This document shows, one piece after another, positions 1 through 7,298 of a DNA stretch of 21,466 bases (positions are counted from its first letter, which is position 1; each line of letters opens with the position of its first letter). The notes under the pieces are model-generated. The model had not been told where the DNA came from and did not search any database. It saw nothing but the letters and a program-made list of their open reading frames with translations. Location: the NCBI GenBank assembly GCA_002398875.1, contig DHCC01000015.1:1-21466 (forward strand), given 5' to 3'. The DNA comes from Bacteroidales bacterium UBA4912. Its GTDB lineage: Bacteria; Bacteroidota; Bacteroidia; Bacteroidales; Dysgonomonadaceae. The translations under genes and the position numbers were made by a program.

Positions 1-39
1 AATAAACCGATTGGGTAGAGCCTCCAGCTCCACTTCTTG

Positions 40-77
40 GGACAAGTCTAAAAAAGATAGATTTGTCCTATTTTTTT
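40..77 (+). terminator. Rho-independent terminator of a gene left of the window
   Basis: An 11-bp stem (GGACAAGTCTA at 40-50 with TAGATTTGTCC at 58-68, one G-U wobble) encloses a 7-nt loop and is followed by a run of seven T at 71-77. This fits an intrinsic terminator read on the plus strand. The gene it serves lies before base 1; one reading frame reaches a TAG at 16-18, but too little is visible to name it. Confidence 0.6.
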
Positions 78-124
78 GTACTTTAGTTCGCTATTATTCT
101 GATAAATAAGAGCAATACCAGGAT

Positions 125-538
125 TTATTTTTTTTGTTCGATGTCGTTTACCGTCAAATAGCAGAACGCTTCAATAAAAAGATCGATCATACTCCATTCA
201 TTGCCGAATAAATATTTTTTTATCTCCGTTGCCTGTATGTAGAGCAGTCTTGCTCTCCAGCAATCTTGTTCTCCCTCATTCACGATAGCCGTCCGGCATG
301 AATGACTACTACAAAGCGGTAATACTCTACACTTCTCAACAATAACCTATAAAGTGATCCTTTTGGCAGGATACTTTCTGTTCACCGGAATAGGACAAGT
401 TGTGCTTTTAGGTACTCGAAACAAGTTTTGTGCCTTAAAACCACTTGCCCTTGCAGGAAGCTGGGAAACAGCATCCGATGTCGGGGTTTTGTTGAATGTT
501 AAAATGAATCTATAAAAATACCCTCCCCAAACACTCAA
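125..538 (-). pseudogene. Unidentified remnant reading frame broken by one TAG
   Basis: On the minus strand one frame stays open from an ATG at 538 to a TAG at 347-349 and continues in the same frame to TAA at 125-127. The upstream part gives 63 residues (MSVWGGYFYRFILTF...). The downstream part gives about 73 residues with no ATG, ending ...LTVNDIEQKK. The second half has a protein-like composition (LFIEAFCYLTV). I do not recognise the family. The opposite strand over 305-528 is also open for about 70 codons without an ATG, so the coding strand is not certain. It could be a decayed gene of a mobile element or a conserved non-coding stretch. No function is proposed. Confidence 0.3.
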
Positions 539-550
539 CTATTTAGTTGA
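535..550. promoter_or_regulatory. ArsR-type operator palindrome
   Basis: A perfect 7-2-7 inverted repeat, TCAACTA-TT-TAGTTGA, ends 58 bases before the ATG of the ArsR-rhodanese remnant. ArsR/SmtB-family dimers bind AT-rich inverted repeats in their own promoters, so this is the likely operator. The right half overlaps a GTTG (546-549) that could be the -33 element of a promoter with a TATCTTTA -7 box at 569-576 (19-nt spacer). Repression by blocking RNA polymerase would follow. Palindrome seen; role inferred. Confidence 0.45.
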
Positions 551-576
551 ATATTAGAATTAAATATATATCTTTA
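546..576 (+). promoter_or_regulatory. Possible promoter of the ArsR/DsrE/NifS locus
   Basis: GTTG at 546-549 and TATCTTTA at 569-576 are separated by 19 nt and resemble the Bacteroidetes -33 TTTG / -7 TAnnTTTG pair with one mismatch in each box. The sequence is AT-rich, so chance similarity is possible. Confidence 0.25.
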
Positions 577-608
577 TAATTGTTTTCATGAATATAAATC
601 GAATTAAC

Positions 609-1048
609 ATGGATATAAGAAGAGAAATAAAAGACAAGATATACGAAGAACTATCGTTTGTATCAAGTACAATTTCAAATCCCAAACGAATGGAAATACT
701 CGATATTCTTGCACAAGGCTCTTTTTCAGTTTAAATACTTGCATAACAAACAGAAACGAGTGTTGGCAACACCTCGAAACATTCACAGATATTAAAAAAT
801 GCACGACTTGTCTCCACTACCAAAGAAGGTATTTATGTTTATTACAGATTGGTAAATAAAAAGGTTCTCAAAGTATGGGAAAACTTGTGAGATTTAGGTA
901 TCGAACAAATTCAGAAGTCGTGAAATTATTACGAGATTATCGAAATAAAGAATTGAATGTAATTCCTACAAATGGGTATGAACTATGTATCTTATCAGAT
1001 GAAGCGGTAGAATTGTTGAAACAGAATGGCTTTATGGGATACTACTAG
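609..1048 (+). pseudogene. Broken ArsR-family regulator with C-terminal rhodanese remnant
   Basis: The frame from ATG 609 starts MDIRREIKDKIYEELSFVSS, then NPKRMEILDIL, the usual opening of ArsR winged-helix repressors fused to a rhodanese domain. Stops interrupt it at 732-734 (TAA), 744-746 (TAA) and 888-890 (TGA). Between them the same frame still reads the recognition-helix region (TSVGNTSKHSQILKNARLV) and wing (GIYVYYRLVNKKVLKVW). Near 912-920 a one-base loss shifts the frame; the shifted frame reads EVVKLLRDYRNKELNV. It then jumps to GYELCILSDEAVELLKQNGF, typical of the very end of a rhodanese domain. Most of the rhodanese domain, including its catalytic-Cys loop, is therefore deleted. 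The gene is certainly dead. It lies upstream of DsrE-like and NifS-like genes in the same direction, so it probably once regulated a sulfur operon. Confidence 0.75.
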
Positions 1049-1347
1049 AAACCAAAGAACTGGAAAAAGCATGGAATGCTTTCAGATTTGCAGTAACCGC
1101 CAAAAATAAAGGTCACGAAGTAAAAGTTTTCCTAATGGGTGAAGCGGTTGAATGTGAGGGTTTAATTGACGTAAAATACAATGTTGATGAACAACTAAAT
1201 AAATTTATAGAAGTTGGTGGAGAAATTCTTGCATGTGGAACGTGTTTGAAGTCCAGACAATTGGAAAGTACAGAGGCTTGCCCTATTTCAACGATGATAG
1301 ATTGTGTTGAAGTCGTTGAATGGGCTGATAAAATGGTTACATTTTAG
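1033..1347 (+). pseudogene. DsrE-family sulfur-carrier-like protein, start codon lost
   Basis: From 1033 the frame reads YGILLETKELEKAWNAFRF, then FAVTAKNKGHEVKVFLMGEA, the N-terminal half of a DsrE/DsrF-like fold. It ends with the conserved cysteine segment EILACGTCLKSRQ and EWADKMVTF at TAG 1345-1347. Family members usually start with ATG one or two codons before this point. Here the upstream sequence belongs to the rhodanese remnant, so a deletion removed the start. The first in-frame ATG is at 1135 and would give only 70 residues, without the first strand and helix. The CxxC pair (about 43 residues before the end) is intact. DsrE-type proteins pass persulfide sulfur, which fits the adjacent cysteine desulfurase. 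I treat it as a 5'-truncated gene; expression of a short product from 1135 cannot be excluded. Confidence 0.6.
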
Positions 1348-1368
1348 AGGAGATTAGACCTGTAAAAT

Positions 1369-1417
1369 CTTGTACAAACGACCTAGGACTATTATAATCC
1401 GAGGTTCTTTGTGCAAG
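1369..1417 (+). promoter_or_regulatory. Long hairpin just upstream of the cysteine desulfurase
   Basis: CTTGTACAAACGACCTAGG (1369-1387) pairs with CCGAGGTTCTTTGTGCAAG (1399-1417): 19 positions with two mismatches and two G-U wobbles around an 11-nt AT-rich loop. It sits between the DsrE remnant stop and the ATG of the desulfurase and has no T-run after it, so it is not a standard intrinsic terminator. It may be a leader structure, a processing site or a protein-binding palindrome. Confidence 0.45.
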
Positions 1418-1436
1418 TACCTTTAATATGACATAT

Positions 1437-2564
1437 ATGGAAGCTATATATTTAGATTACAATGCAACCAGTCCCATCGCACCTGAAGTTTATCATGCAA
1501 TGATCCCTTATTTAACAACAGATTATGGTAATCCATCAAACTCTTATACCCTCGGTTATCACGCAAAGAAGGCAATAACAAACGCTCGGGAAAAAGTTGC
1601 AGCCCTTATTGGTTCACAATCCGATGAAATACTTTTCACCGGATGCGGAAGTGAATCCAATAATATGGTTATAAAAGGCGTTGCATATACCTATAAAAAT
1701 AAGGGAACCCATATTATTTCTACAAAAATCGAACACCCTTCGGTATTAGAACCTCTCCGATATTTAGAAAAAAATGGTTATGAAGTAAGTTATGTTGGTG
1801 TCGATTTTTCAGGAAGGGTTAATCCCGAAGATATTCGTAAACTATTGCGACCTGATACTATACTCGTTAGCGTTATGCATTCAAATAATGAAGTTGGAAC
1901 GCTGCAACCTATAAAAGAAATCGGAACACTCTGTAAGAAATCTGATATCTTATTTCATTGTGATGCTTCGCAATCTATCGGGAAAGTTCCGCTGGATGTA
2001 AAAGAATTGAACGTCGATTTTTTGACCATTACCGGACATAAACTGTATGCTCCCAAAGGGATTGGAGCTCTGTATATGAGGCAAGGTATTATAATTGAGT
2101 CTCTGATCCACGGAGCAAGTCAGGAGAATTCATATCGTGCAGGTACAGAGAATGTGCCTCACATCGTAGCTTTGGGTAGAGCAGCTGAATTAGCGCAAGA
2201 ATTATTACAAACCTCTCATCTGAAAGATATAAAAGATTATTTCTTCTCAAAATTAATAGGCATATCAGGTGATAATATTCACCTAAATGGGGATTATGAG
2301 AATAGTCTGCCCAACACCCTGAACATTAGTTTTATTGGAAAAGTGGGAAGCGAAATATTGACCGGAGTTCCCCAAATTAATGCCTCCACAGGATCCGCAT
2401 GTCATTCAGGATCTAAAACCATTTCGCCGGTATTGGCAGCAATGGGTGTTAATCCCGATATTGCTTTAGGTGCAATTCGTTTTAGTGTCGGCAAATACAC
2501 TACAAAAGAAGATATTAATAAAGCAATAAATTATTTAGAGAAATATATCAGAGAAAAAAAATGA
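1437..2564 (+). CDS. Cysteine desulfurase, NifS/IscS type
   Basis: A PLP enzyme of aminotransferase class V that takes sulfur from L-cysteine as an enzyme persulfide, leaving alanine; cytoplasmic. Counting from an in-frame ATG at 1428, the family landmarks are YLDYNAT near the N-terminus, EH103PS (cofactor stacking His), HCD179ASQ (Asp to the PLP pyridine), TGHK205 (Schiff-base Lys), RAGTEN at 238-242, and active-site C325 in STGSACHSGS. The short loop around the Cys marks the class I NifS/IscS group rather than SufS. Length (375-378) is slightly below the usual 380-405 but both ends look complete. I prefer ATG 1437 because family members usually begin two to five residues before YLD; 1428 adds three residues. 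No Shine-Dalgarno is evident. It follows DsrE and ArsR-rhodanese remnants, which points to sulfur relay rather than a housekeeping isc/suf cluster. Confidence 0.88.
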   Translation: MEAIYLDYNATSPIAPEVYHAMIPYLTTDYGNPSNSYTLGYHAKKAITNAREKVAALIGSQSDEILFTGCGSESNNMVIKGVAYTYKNKGTHIISTKIEHPSVLEPLRYLEKNGYEVSYVGVDFSGRVNPEDIRKLLRPDTILVSVMHSNNEVGTLQPIKEIGTLCKKSDILFHCDASQSIGKVPLDVKELNVDFLTITGHKLYAPKGIGALYMRQGIIIESLIHGASQENSYRAGTENVPHIVALGRAAELAQELLQTSHLKDIKDYFFSKLIGISGDNIHLNGDYENSLPNTLNISFIGKVGSEILTGVPQINASTGSACHSGSKTISPVLAAMGVNPDIALGAIRFSVGKYTTKEDINKAINYLEKYIREKK

Positions 2565-2593
2565 GCATGAAGAAAATTGGATTGGACGTGTAG
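2561..2593 (+). other. Minicistron overlapping the desulfurase stop, possible stub of a lost gene
   Basis: An ATG overlaps the desulfurase TGA (ATGA, 2561-2564), the usual geometry of translationally coupled genes, but the frame ends after ten codons (MSMKKIGLDV, TAG 2591-2593). It may be the 5' stub of a deleted partner gene. It could also be chance. Confidence 0.2.
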
Positions 2594-2624
2594 TAAAGTA
2601 TCATTGTAAATCAGGTATTTCCTA

Positions 2625-2682
2625 AAAACAAAAAAACACGGAATTTGTATTAACTACATTCTCCGTGCTTTTTGTTTTTTAT
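2625..2682. terminator. Bidirectional terminator between converging genes
   Basis: CACGGA (2637-2642) pairs with TCCGTG (2662-2667). It is flanked on the left by an A-rich run (2626-2636) and on the right by CTTTTTGTTTTTT, so it can terminate both the plus-strand desulfurase and the minus-strand Spy-like gene. Confidence 0.6.
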
Positions 2683-2705
2683 TATTGTTTACCTGACAGT
2701 AATAT

Positions 2706-3167
2706 CTATCTCCTGTTGCTTTGAACATTTCTGAAGTTGCTAACTTCTTTCTGCATAAATTCTCTCTCTGCCTGTTGCGCTCTATATAGTTTTTCAGGAG
2801 TAAGTACTTTTTCGAATTTCTCAGCAAATTCCTTATCAAGTGCGGCTTCCTGCAGTTTAACATCCATATCATCCTCCAAAAGTTTTCTATACTCTGAGTC
2901 TGATAGTTTATTGTTATCTTTTATCTTTTGAACTTTATTTCGGTGAAGTATTCGTAAATCAAATTTCTTTTGTGTTAACTCACTGTTAAGTGGGAAATAT
3001 TTTTCAGCCTCTGCATTAGAAAGACCGGCTTCTTTTCTAATAAATTCCATCTTTCTCTTCTCGTAATCTTCAATATTCATTCTTCGATCTCTGTTTTGTG
3101 CTGAAACAGAGGAAAAGTATGTTGGTAGAAGGAGAGTAAATAATAGTAAAATAGCTAATCTTCTCAT
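2706..3167 (-). CDS. Spy/CpxP-like periplasmic protein (LTxxQ-type)
   Basis: A 153-residue exported protein. MRRLAILLLFTLLLP followed by SSVSAQ is a clear signal peptide cut near residue 23. The mature part is almost all charged helix (KRKMEFIRKEAGLS, ELTQKKFDLRILHR, FEKVLTPEKLYRAQQAEREF). LSNAEAEKYF and LTPEKLYRAQQ recall the two LTxxQ-like motifs of Spy/CpxP periplasmic chaperones, though neither is canonical. It is the third gene after an ECF sigma factor and a membrane anti-sigma factor (31 bases behind the latter) and is probably cotranscribed. CpxP-like proteins often feed back on envelope-stress signalling; a sensor or chaperone role here is inference. The fold assignment rests on helix pattern and context only. 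Confidence 0.65.
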   Translation of the reverse strand: MRRLAILLLFTLLLPTYFSSVSAQNRDRRMNIEDYEKRKMEFIRKEAGLSNAEAEKYFPLNSELTQKKFDLRILHRNKVQKIKDNNKLSDSEYRKLLEDDMDVKLQEAALDKEFAEKFEKVLTPEKLYRAQQAEREFMQKEVSNFRNVQSNRR

Positions 3168-3198
3168 ATCAAGTTTCTTTTAAAAGATATACGATGTT

Positions 3199-3612
3199 TT
3201 AGTTTAGATAATATTGATTATACATATAGTCAAAATAGACCTCATCCACAAGCTGTTCTTCGAGAAATTGATAAAATTCCTCTTCGCTCATATTTACTGT
3301 AGACCAGTAATTTTCATTGCCGGGTTTAACTGTCGATAATTGCTCAGATACAATGGTCTGAGGTATAGTGACTGAGTTTTCACTCCTTTTTAAAATAAAA
3401 TTAATTGTGAAATACATTCCGACAAACATAGCAGCAAGATATATCCAAGGCTTTACTTTATCCCATAATGGGACCTGTTTAGGTGCATAAAACTCCTTTT
3501 CCGGAAGTCTGTTTATAATGTCTTCATTGAATTGAGTAAAGTAGTTCTCAGGAACTTTAAAGGGATTATTGCTCTTGTCTATTTCTTTTAATTTGTTAAA
3601 TTTGGTTTTCAT
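3199..3612 (-). CDS. Probable membrane anti-sigma factor
   Basis: A 137-residue protein with one membrane segment at about residues 55-74 (PWIYLAAMFVGMYFTINFIL). The cytoplasmic N-terminus (...NPFKVPENYFTQFNEDIINR) has the 'FKVPENYF' stretch common in small Bacteroidetes proteins encoded behind ECF sigma factors. The C-terminal part is acidic and would be periplasmic, ending near EEEFYQFLEEQLVDEVYFDY. It lies 53 bases after the sigma gene and 31 before the Spy-like gene. The likely role is to hold the sigma factor at the membrane until an envelope signal arrives. No zinc-type HxxxCxxC motif is visible, so it is not a ZAS-class anti-sigma factor. The function is inferred from topology and position. 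Confidence 0.65.
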   Translation of the reverse strand: MKTKFNKLKEIDKSNNPFKVPENYFTQFNEDIINRLPEKEFYAPKQVPLWDKVKPWIYLAAMFVGMYFTINFILKRSENSVTIPQTIVSEQLSTVKPGNENYWSTVNMSEEEFYQFLEEQLVDEVYFDYMYNQYYLN

Positions 3613-3665
3613 ACCTTCTTTTTTTGCTCCGTTCTGTTGAATAGACTTAACGAAAAGTAAAAGGT

Positions 3666-4211
3666 TTAACGTGGTTCATCTAAATATTTCTCTACCTTTT
3701 TTACTGCATGATGATATGATGCTTTTAGGGCTCCCACTGAAGTTCCAAGTATATCAGACATCTCGTCATATTTCATTTCTTCAAAATATTTCAGCTGAAA
3801 TACAAGTCGTTGTTTTTCAGGTAACGTCAATATTGCCTTTTGTAATAGCTTTTGTGCTTCGTCACCATCAAAATATGTGTCACTTTCGAGTGTGTTTATA
3901 AGAAAAGAATCATCTTCATCAATCGAAATATTGTTCTGAAATCGTTTTTTGTTAATAAAGGTAATACTTTCGTTGATGGCTATTCGATATAACCATGTTG
4001 ATAATTTTGATTCTCCTCTGAAATTGTCAAGGTTTGTCCAGGCTTTAATAAACACATCCTGTAGTATATCATTGGCATCATCGTGAGAAAGAACCATTTT
4101 ACGGATTTGCCAGTATAATCTTTCGCTATATTCCGATACGAGCTTAGCAAATGCTTTGCGGGCAGTTTGGGAATTACGTAATTCTTCAAGTAATTGTTCC
4201 TCGTCAATCAT
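3666..4211 (-). CDS. RNA polymerase ECF sigma factor
   Basis: At 181 residues it is the standard ECF length. Region 2 spans about 17-90: FAKLVSEYSERLYWQIRKMV, then DDANDILQDVFIKAWTNLDN and STWLYRIAINESITFINKKR, covering the core-binding and -10 recognition helices. Region 4 spans about 128-177: LPEKQRLVFQLKYFEEMKYD followed by the helix-turn-helix MSDILGTSVGALKASYHHAV. The linker at 91-127 is acidic. ATG 4211 is used because it immediately precedes the sigma fold. It heads a sigma/anti-sigma/Spy-like operon and follows the TPR gene by 50 bases, within which a TACCTTTG box may give it its own promoter. Targets are unknown; autoregulation is typical of the family. Confidence 0.92.
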   Translation of the reverse strand: MIDEEQLLEELRNSQTARKAFAKLVSEYSERLYWQIRKMVLSHDDANDILQDVFIKAWTNLDNFRGESKLSTWLYRIAINESITFINKKRFQNNISIDEDDSFLINTLESDTYFDGDEAQKLLQKAILTLPEKQRLVFQLKYFEEMKYDEMSDILGTSVGALKASYHHAVKKVEKYLDEPR

Positions 4212-4234
4212 TTCAATGGAATTGGGTTACAAAG

Positions 4235-4242
4235 CAAAGGTA
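4235..4242 (-). promoter_or_regulatory. -7 box before the ECF sigma gene
   Basis: The minus strand reads TACCTTTG, an exact match to TAnnTTTG, 24 bases before the sigma ATG. No TTTG -33 element is visible at the right distance, and the opposite flank is a poly-A/T stretch. Confidence 0.35.
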
Positions 4243-4261
4243 AAAGTTTTTTTTAACTATA

Positions 4262-5338
4262 TCAGATGTTATCACCTTTTTCGAACCAAATTACAAAATT
4301 TATTGCTGATTCAGGGTTTTGTTCCCACCATTCAAGAGATTCGGGGAAGTAAGAAACACTGATATAACGACAGAATGTGTCATAATAATTAGAATGTGCA
4401 ATATGTGAGAAAAAAGGAATATAAAATGTCCAAAAGGTACCTTCTTTTAAACCTTTACTTTCTCTCTCAAGAACTTTCATAATTTCCATGTTTACAGTTT
4501 TGAAAACTGTAAATTCATCAACTTCTTCGCTTAAGTTTTCTAATGAGTCTAATGTTGTGGTAATTGCATTGTAAACAAAATTTCTGTTCAAACCATTCTC
4601 AATACTAAGAGGGGGAATGTCAACGTTTTGTACAGTTGATTCTTTACGACTCATCTGTTGTTGTATGAAAGATCTCTCTACGGGTTTATCTGCTTTTTCA
4701 ATCCTCATAGTTTGCAACATCTCCTCAAAAGCATTTTTTGATCGTTTGCTATCAGGTTCCAGGAGCAAGAACATCTGAAAAGAAAGTATGCTTTGAACCC
4801 AAAGACCTTTTTCATTTAAAGCATACGCATTTAAAAGAAATGCTCCGCTGTGAGATTTGTCCAGATCTATAGCCTTTTTTACAAATTCCAAAGTTTTATC
4901 AATATCCCCTTTTTTGAAAAAATTAATTGCAAGATTGAAATTGAGCAGATAGTCTTCGCCATTTTTCTCCAACCCTTCATACAGCAACTCAATTGCCTTG
5001 TCTACACTATCCATCTCTGCCAGTGCCTCACTTTTTACTGCATAAGCACCCGGTAAGAGCGTTTCATCATCTGAATTTATAACCTGTGTACTATATAAAG
5101 AAGCATTTTCAAAATCTTTTAATGCAAGATATGATAATGACATTTCATAAACTGCACTAATTGATGTAGAATCCATTTCAAGTGCTTTGTTGTATTTATC
5201 AATAGCTTCTTTGTATTCACCGGAATCATGTAGTTCTACACCTTCCTGAATGATATCTTGTACACTTATGTTCTGACTGTGCAGACTATACACTGATATG
5301 ATGATAAAAAAGGTGATTAGTTGTGCTACTTTTTTCAT
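4262..5338 (-). CDS. Secreted tetratricopeptide-repeat protein
   Basis: A 358-residue protein starting at ATG 5338 (MKKVAQLITF...), where a signal peptide ending ...SVYSLHSQ gives a good cleavage site near residue 22. An upstream in-frame ATG at 5392 would bury this signal and is rejected. TPR-like pairs follow: GVELHDSGEYKEAIDKYNKA, AVYEMSLSYLALKDFENASL, then KSEALAEMDSVDKAIELLYE, NLAINFFKKGDIDKTLEFVK and a fifth around ALNEKGLWVQSILSFQMFLL. The C-terminal third (about 220-358) is not TPR and has a pattern seen in small Bacteroidetes lipoprotein-like proteins; I cannot name it. It is probably periplasmic and a protein-binding scaffold. It lies 50 bases upstream of the sigma gene in the same direction, so partial cotranscription is likely. 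Confidence 0.75.
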   Translation of the reverse strand: MKKVAQLITFFIIISVYSLHSQNISVQDIIQEGVELHDSGEYKEAIDKYNKALEMDSTSISAVYEMSLSYLALKDFENASLYSTQVINSDDETLLPGAYAVKSEALAEMDSVDKAIELLYEGLEKNGEDYLLNFNLAINFFKKGDIDKTLEFVKKAIDLDKSHSGAFLLNAYALNEKGLWVQSILSFQMFLLLEPDSKRSKNAFEEMLQTMRIEKADKPVERSFIQQQMSRKESTVQNVDIPPLSIENGLNRNFVYNAITTTLDSLENLSEEVDEFTVFKTVNMEIMKVLERESKGLKEGTFWTFYIPFFSHIAHSNYYDTFCRYISVSYFPESLEWWEQNPESAINFVIWFEKGDNI

Positions 5339-5528
5339 TATAATATTTTTTGACTTGATAAAAGTAAAACAAAAAAAGCAATTAGTAAACAAATACCATC
5401 ACTAAGAGGTATAATTTTACTTTTTTTATCCCGACACCACAAAGTTTGCGACTATTTTGCAGGTAAATAAAATAGAGCTACATTTGCAAAGTTTTTTCAG
5501 GAACATTAAAATTTTAGGTTATTCAGAA

Positions 5529-7199
5529 ATGGATTGGATTGTACAATTAGTTACCGGATCGGGTGTGGCTCACGCAATATTTATCTTGGCTATAGTTATA
5601 TCAGTAGGTTTAATCTTAGGTAAGATTAAAATTTTCGGTATATCACTGGGAATTACTTGGATTCTTTTTTGTGGAATATTTTTAGGTCATCTAGGAATTG
5701 AGATTAATCCCGGCGTACTCTTGTTTATGAAAGAGTTTGGATTAATCCTATTTATATATTCTATCGGGATGCAGGTAGGACCAAGCTTTTTCTCATCATT
5801 TAAGGAAGGTGGTTTAACCCTTAATCTTCTTGCTGCGGGGGTAGTATTGCTTGGAGTAGTAACAACCTATATCATTCATTTGGTAACTGATACACCAATT
5901 TCTACAATGGTAGGTGTCCTGTCAGGCGCTGTGACAAATACACCCGGACTAGGAGCAGCACAACAGACTTATACAGATATAACGGGAGCAACAGATCCAA
6001 CAATTGCAACAGCTTATGCTGTAGCTTACCCATTAGGAGTTGTGGGAATTATATTAACATTGTTACTTTTTAAGTATATTTTTAAAGTTGATACTGAAAA
6101 AGAGAACCAGAGTCTTGAAGAGGATGATGAATCAAAAAACATTGAAGCTCAAATGTTCTCTATTCAGGTAAAAAATCCTTCAATTTTCGGCAAAAACATT
6201 AAATATATAAAATCTCTGATAGAGAAAGAGTTTGTAATTTCAAGAGTATTACATACAGATACTGGAAAGTTGGTTGTACCCCAAACAGATACAATATTGT
6301 GTGAAAATGATAAAGTATTGGTTGTATCCAACCTGAATAATATTGAGATCATTGAAACATTGATAGGTAACCGCATTGATATGAAAAGGGAAGAATGGAA
6401 TAAACTGGATTCTCAACTTGTATCAAGACGAATATCTATAACTAAATCATTTATAAATGGCCGGTCTTTGGGCGATTTGAAGCTCAGAAATAACTACGGT
6501 GTGAATATAACAAGGGTTAACCGTGCAGGTGTTGATCTGATAGCTGACTCAAGATTAAGACTTCAGCTTGGCGACCGTATTACTGTTGTTGGTTCAGAGG
6601 ATGCGATAGCAAATGTGGAAAAATACATGGGTAATTCACTCAGACGACTTAGAGAACCCAATCTTATTTCAATTTTTATAGGAATTGCGCTTGGCGTTCT
6701 ATTGGGTAGTGTACCAATAATGTTCCCCGGTATACCTCAACCGGTTAAACTTGGACTTGCAGGAGGTCCTCTAATTATTGCAATACTAATTAGTAAGTTT
6801 GGCGTTAAATTAAAACTTGTAACCTATACTACCATGAGTGCTAATCTCATGCTCAGAGAGATAGGGATAGCATTATTCCTTGCATGTGTCGGTTTAGAAG
6901 CAGGAGGAGGTTTTATAGAAACCATAATTAATGGTGGATATAAATGGATTGGCTATGGTTTCATAATCACAGTTTTGCCCATTCTTACAATGGGAATAAT
7001 TGGAAGGAAAGTATGTAAATTAAACTACTATTCGTTGATGGGGCTAATAGCAGGAAGCATGACAGATCCACCTGCACTATCTTTTGCAAATTCAACAGCG
7101 GGTAACGATGTGCCTGCAGTAAGCTACGCAACTGTATATCCTTTGACAATGTTCCTTAGGGTTATTTCAGCACAGCTTATGATTCTTATTTTCCTTTAA
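5529..7199 (+). CDS. YidE/YbjL/AspT-family transporter with two RCK_C domains
   Basis: A 556-residue inner-membrane protein of the aspartate:alanine exchanger superfamily. Two homologous membrane halves (about 1-185 and 375-556) flank two cytoplasmic TrkA_C/RCK_C domains (about 205-285 and 290-370). The internal duplication is visible in GVLSGAVTNTPGLGAAQQ (about residue 129) and GLIAGSMTDPPALSFANS (about 505), each followed by AYAVAYPLG or SYATVYPLT. YidE proteins have about 553 residues, so the length fits. I start at ATG 5529 (MDWIVQLVTGSG), where the family's first helix begins; the longer frame uses a TTG at 5457 and adds 24 residues with no family counterpart. It is divergent from the TPR gene. 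The substrate is unknown; amino or dicarboxylic acids are family precedents. Confidence 0.85.
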   Translation: MDWIVQLVTGSGVAHAIFILAIVISVGLILGKIKIFGISLGITWILFCGIFLGHLGIEINPGVLLFMKEFGLILFIYSIGMQVGPSFFSSFKEGGLTLNLLAAGVVLLGVVTTYIIHLVTDTPISTMVGVLSGAVTNTPGLGAAQQTYTDITGATDPTIATAYAVAYPLGVVGIILTLLLFKYIFKVDTEKENQSLEEDDESKNIEAQMFSIQVKNPSIFGKNIKYIKSLIEKEFVISRVLHTDTGKLVVPQTDTILCENDKVLVVSNLNNIEIIETLIGNRIDMKREEWNKLDSQLVSRRISITKSFINGRSLGDLKLRNNYGVNITRVNRAGVDLIADSRLRLQLGDRITVVGSEDAIANVEKYMGNSLRRLREPNLISIFIGIALGVLLGSVPIMFPGIPQPVKLGLAGGPLIIAILISKFGVKLKLVTYTTMSANLMLREIGIALFLACVGLEAGGGFIETIINGGYKWIGYGFIITVLPILTMGIIGRKVCKLNYYSLMGLIAGSMTDPPALSFANSTAGNDVPAVSYATVYPLTMFLRVISAQLMILIFL

Positions 7200-7287
7200 T
7201 TTTATAGTACTTTGTTCATTGCAATCGCTTGCATTTGATTCAGCACAAAAGTTACAATCTTTCGTACTGTTAGTGAATAAATCATTG

Positions 7288-7295
7288 TAGTTTTG
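7288..7295 (+). promoter_or_regulatory. -7 box upstream of malQ
   Basis: TAGTTTTG matches TAnnTTTG exactly, 69 bases before the malQ ATG. A convincing TTTG -33 element is not seen; the nearest is TTTC at 7260-7263 with a long 24-nt spacer. Confidence 0.4.
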
Positions 7296-7298
7296 TCA

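Noticed and set aside
8..48. tRNA-like string (GATTGGGTAGAGCCTC) near the left edge
   Set aside because: It resembles a tRNA D-arm, but no acceptor, T-arm or GTTCGA loop can be folded around it, and the region continues into the terminator hairpin.
5453..5460. TATTTTGC as -7 box of the transporter gene
   Set aside because: Only one base separates TA and TTTG, and no -33 TTTG is at a suitable distance; too weak to list as a promoter.
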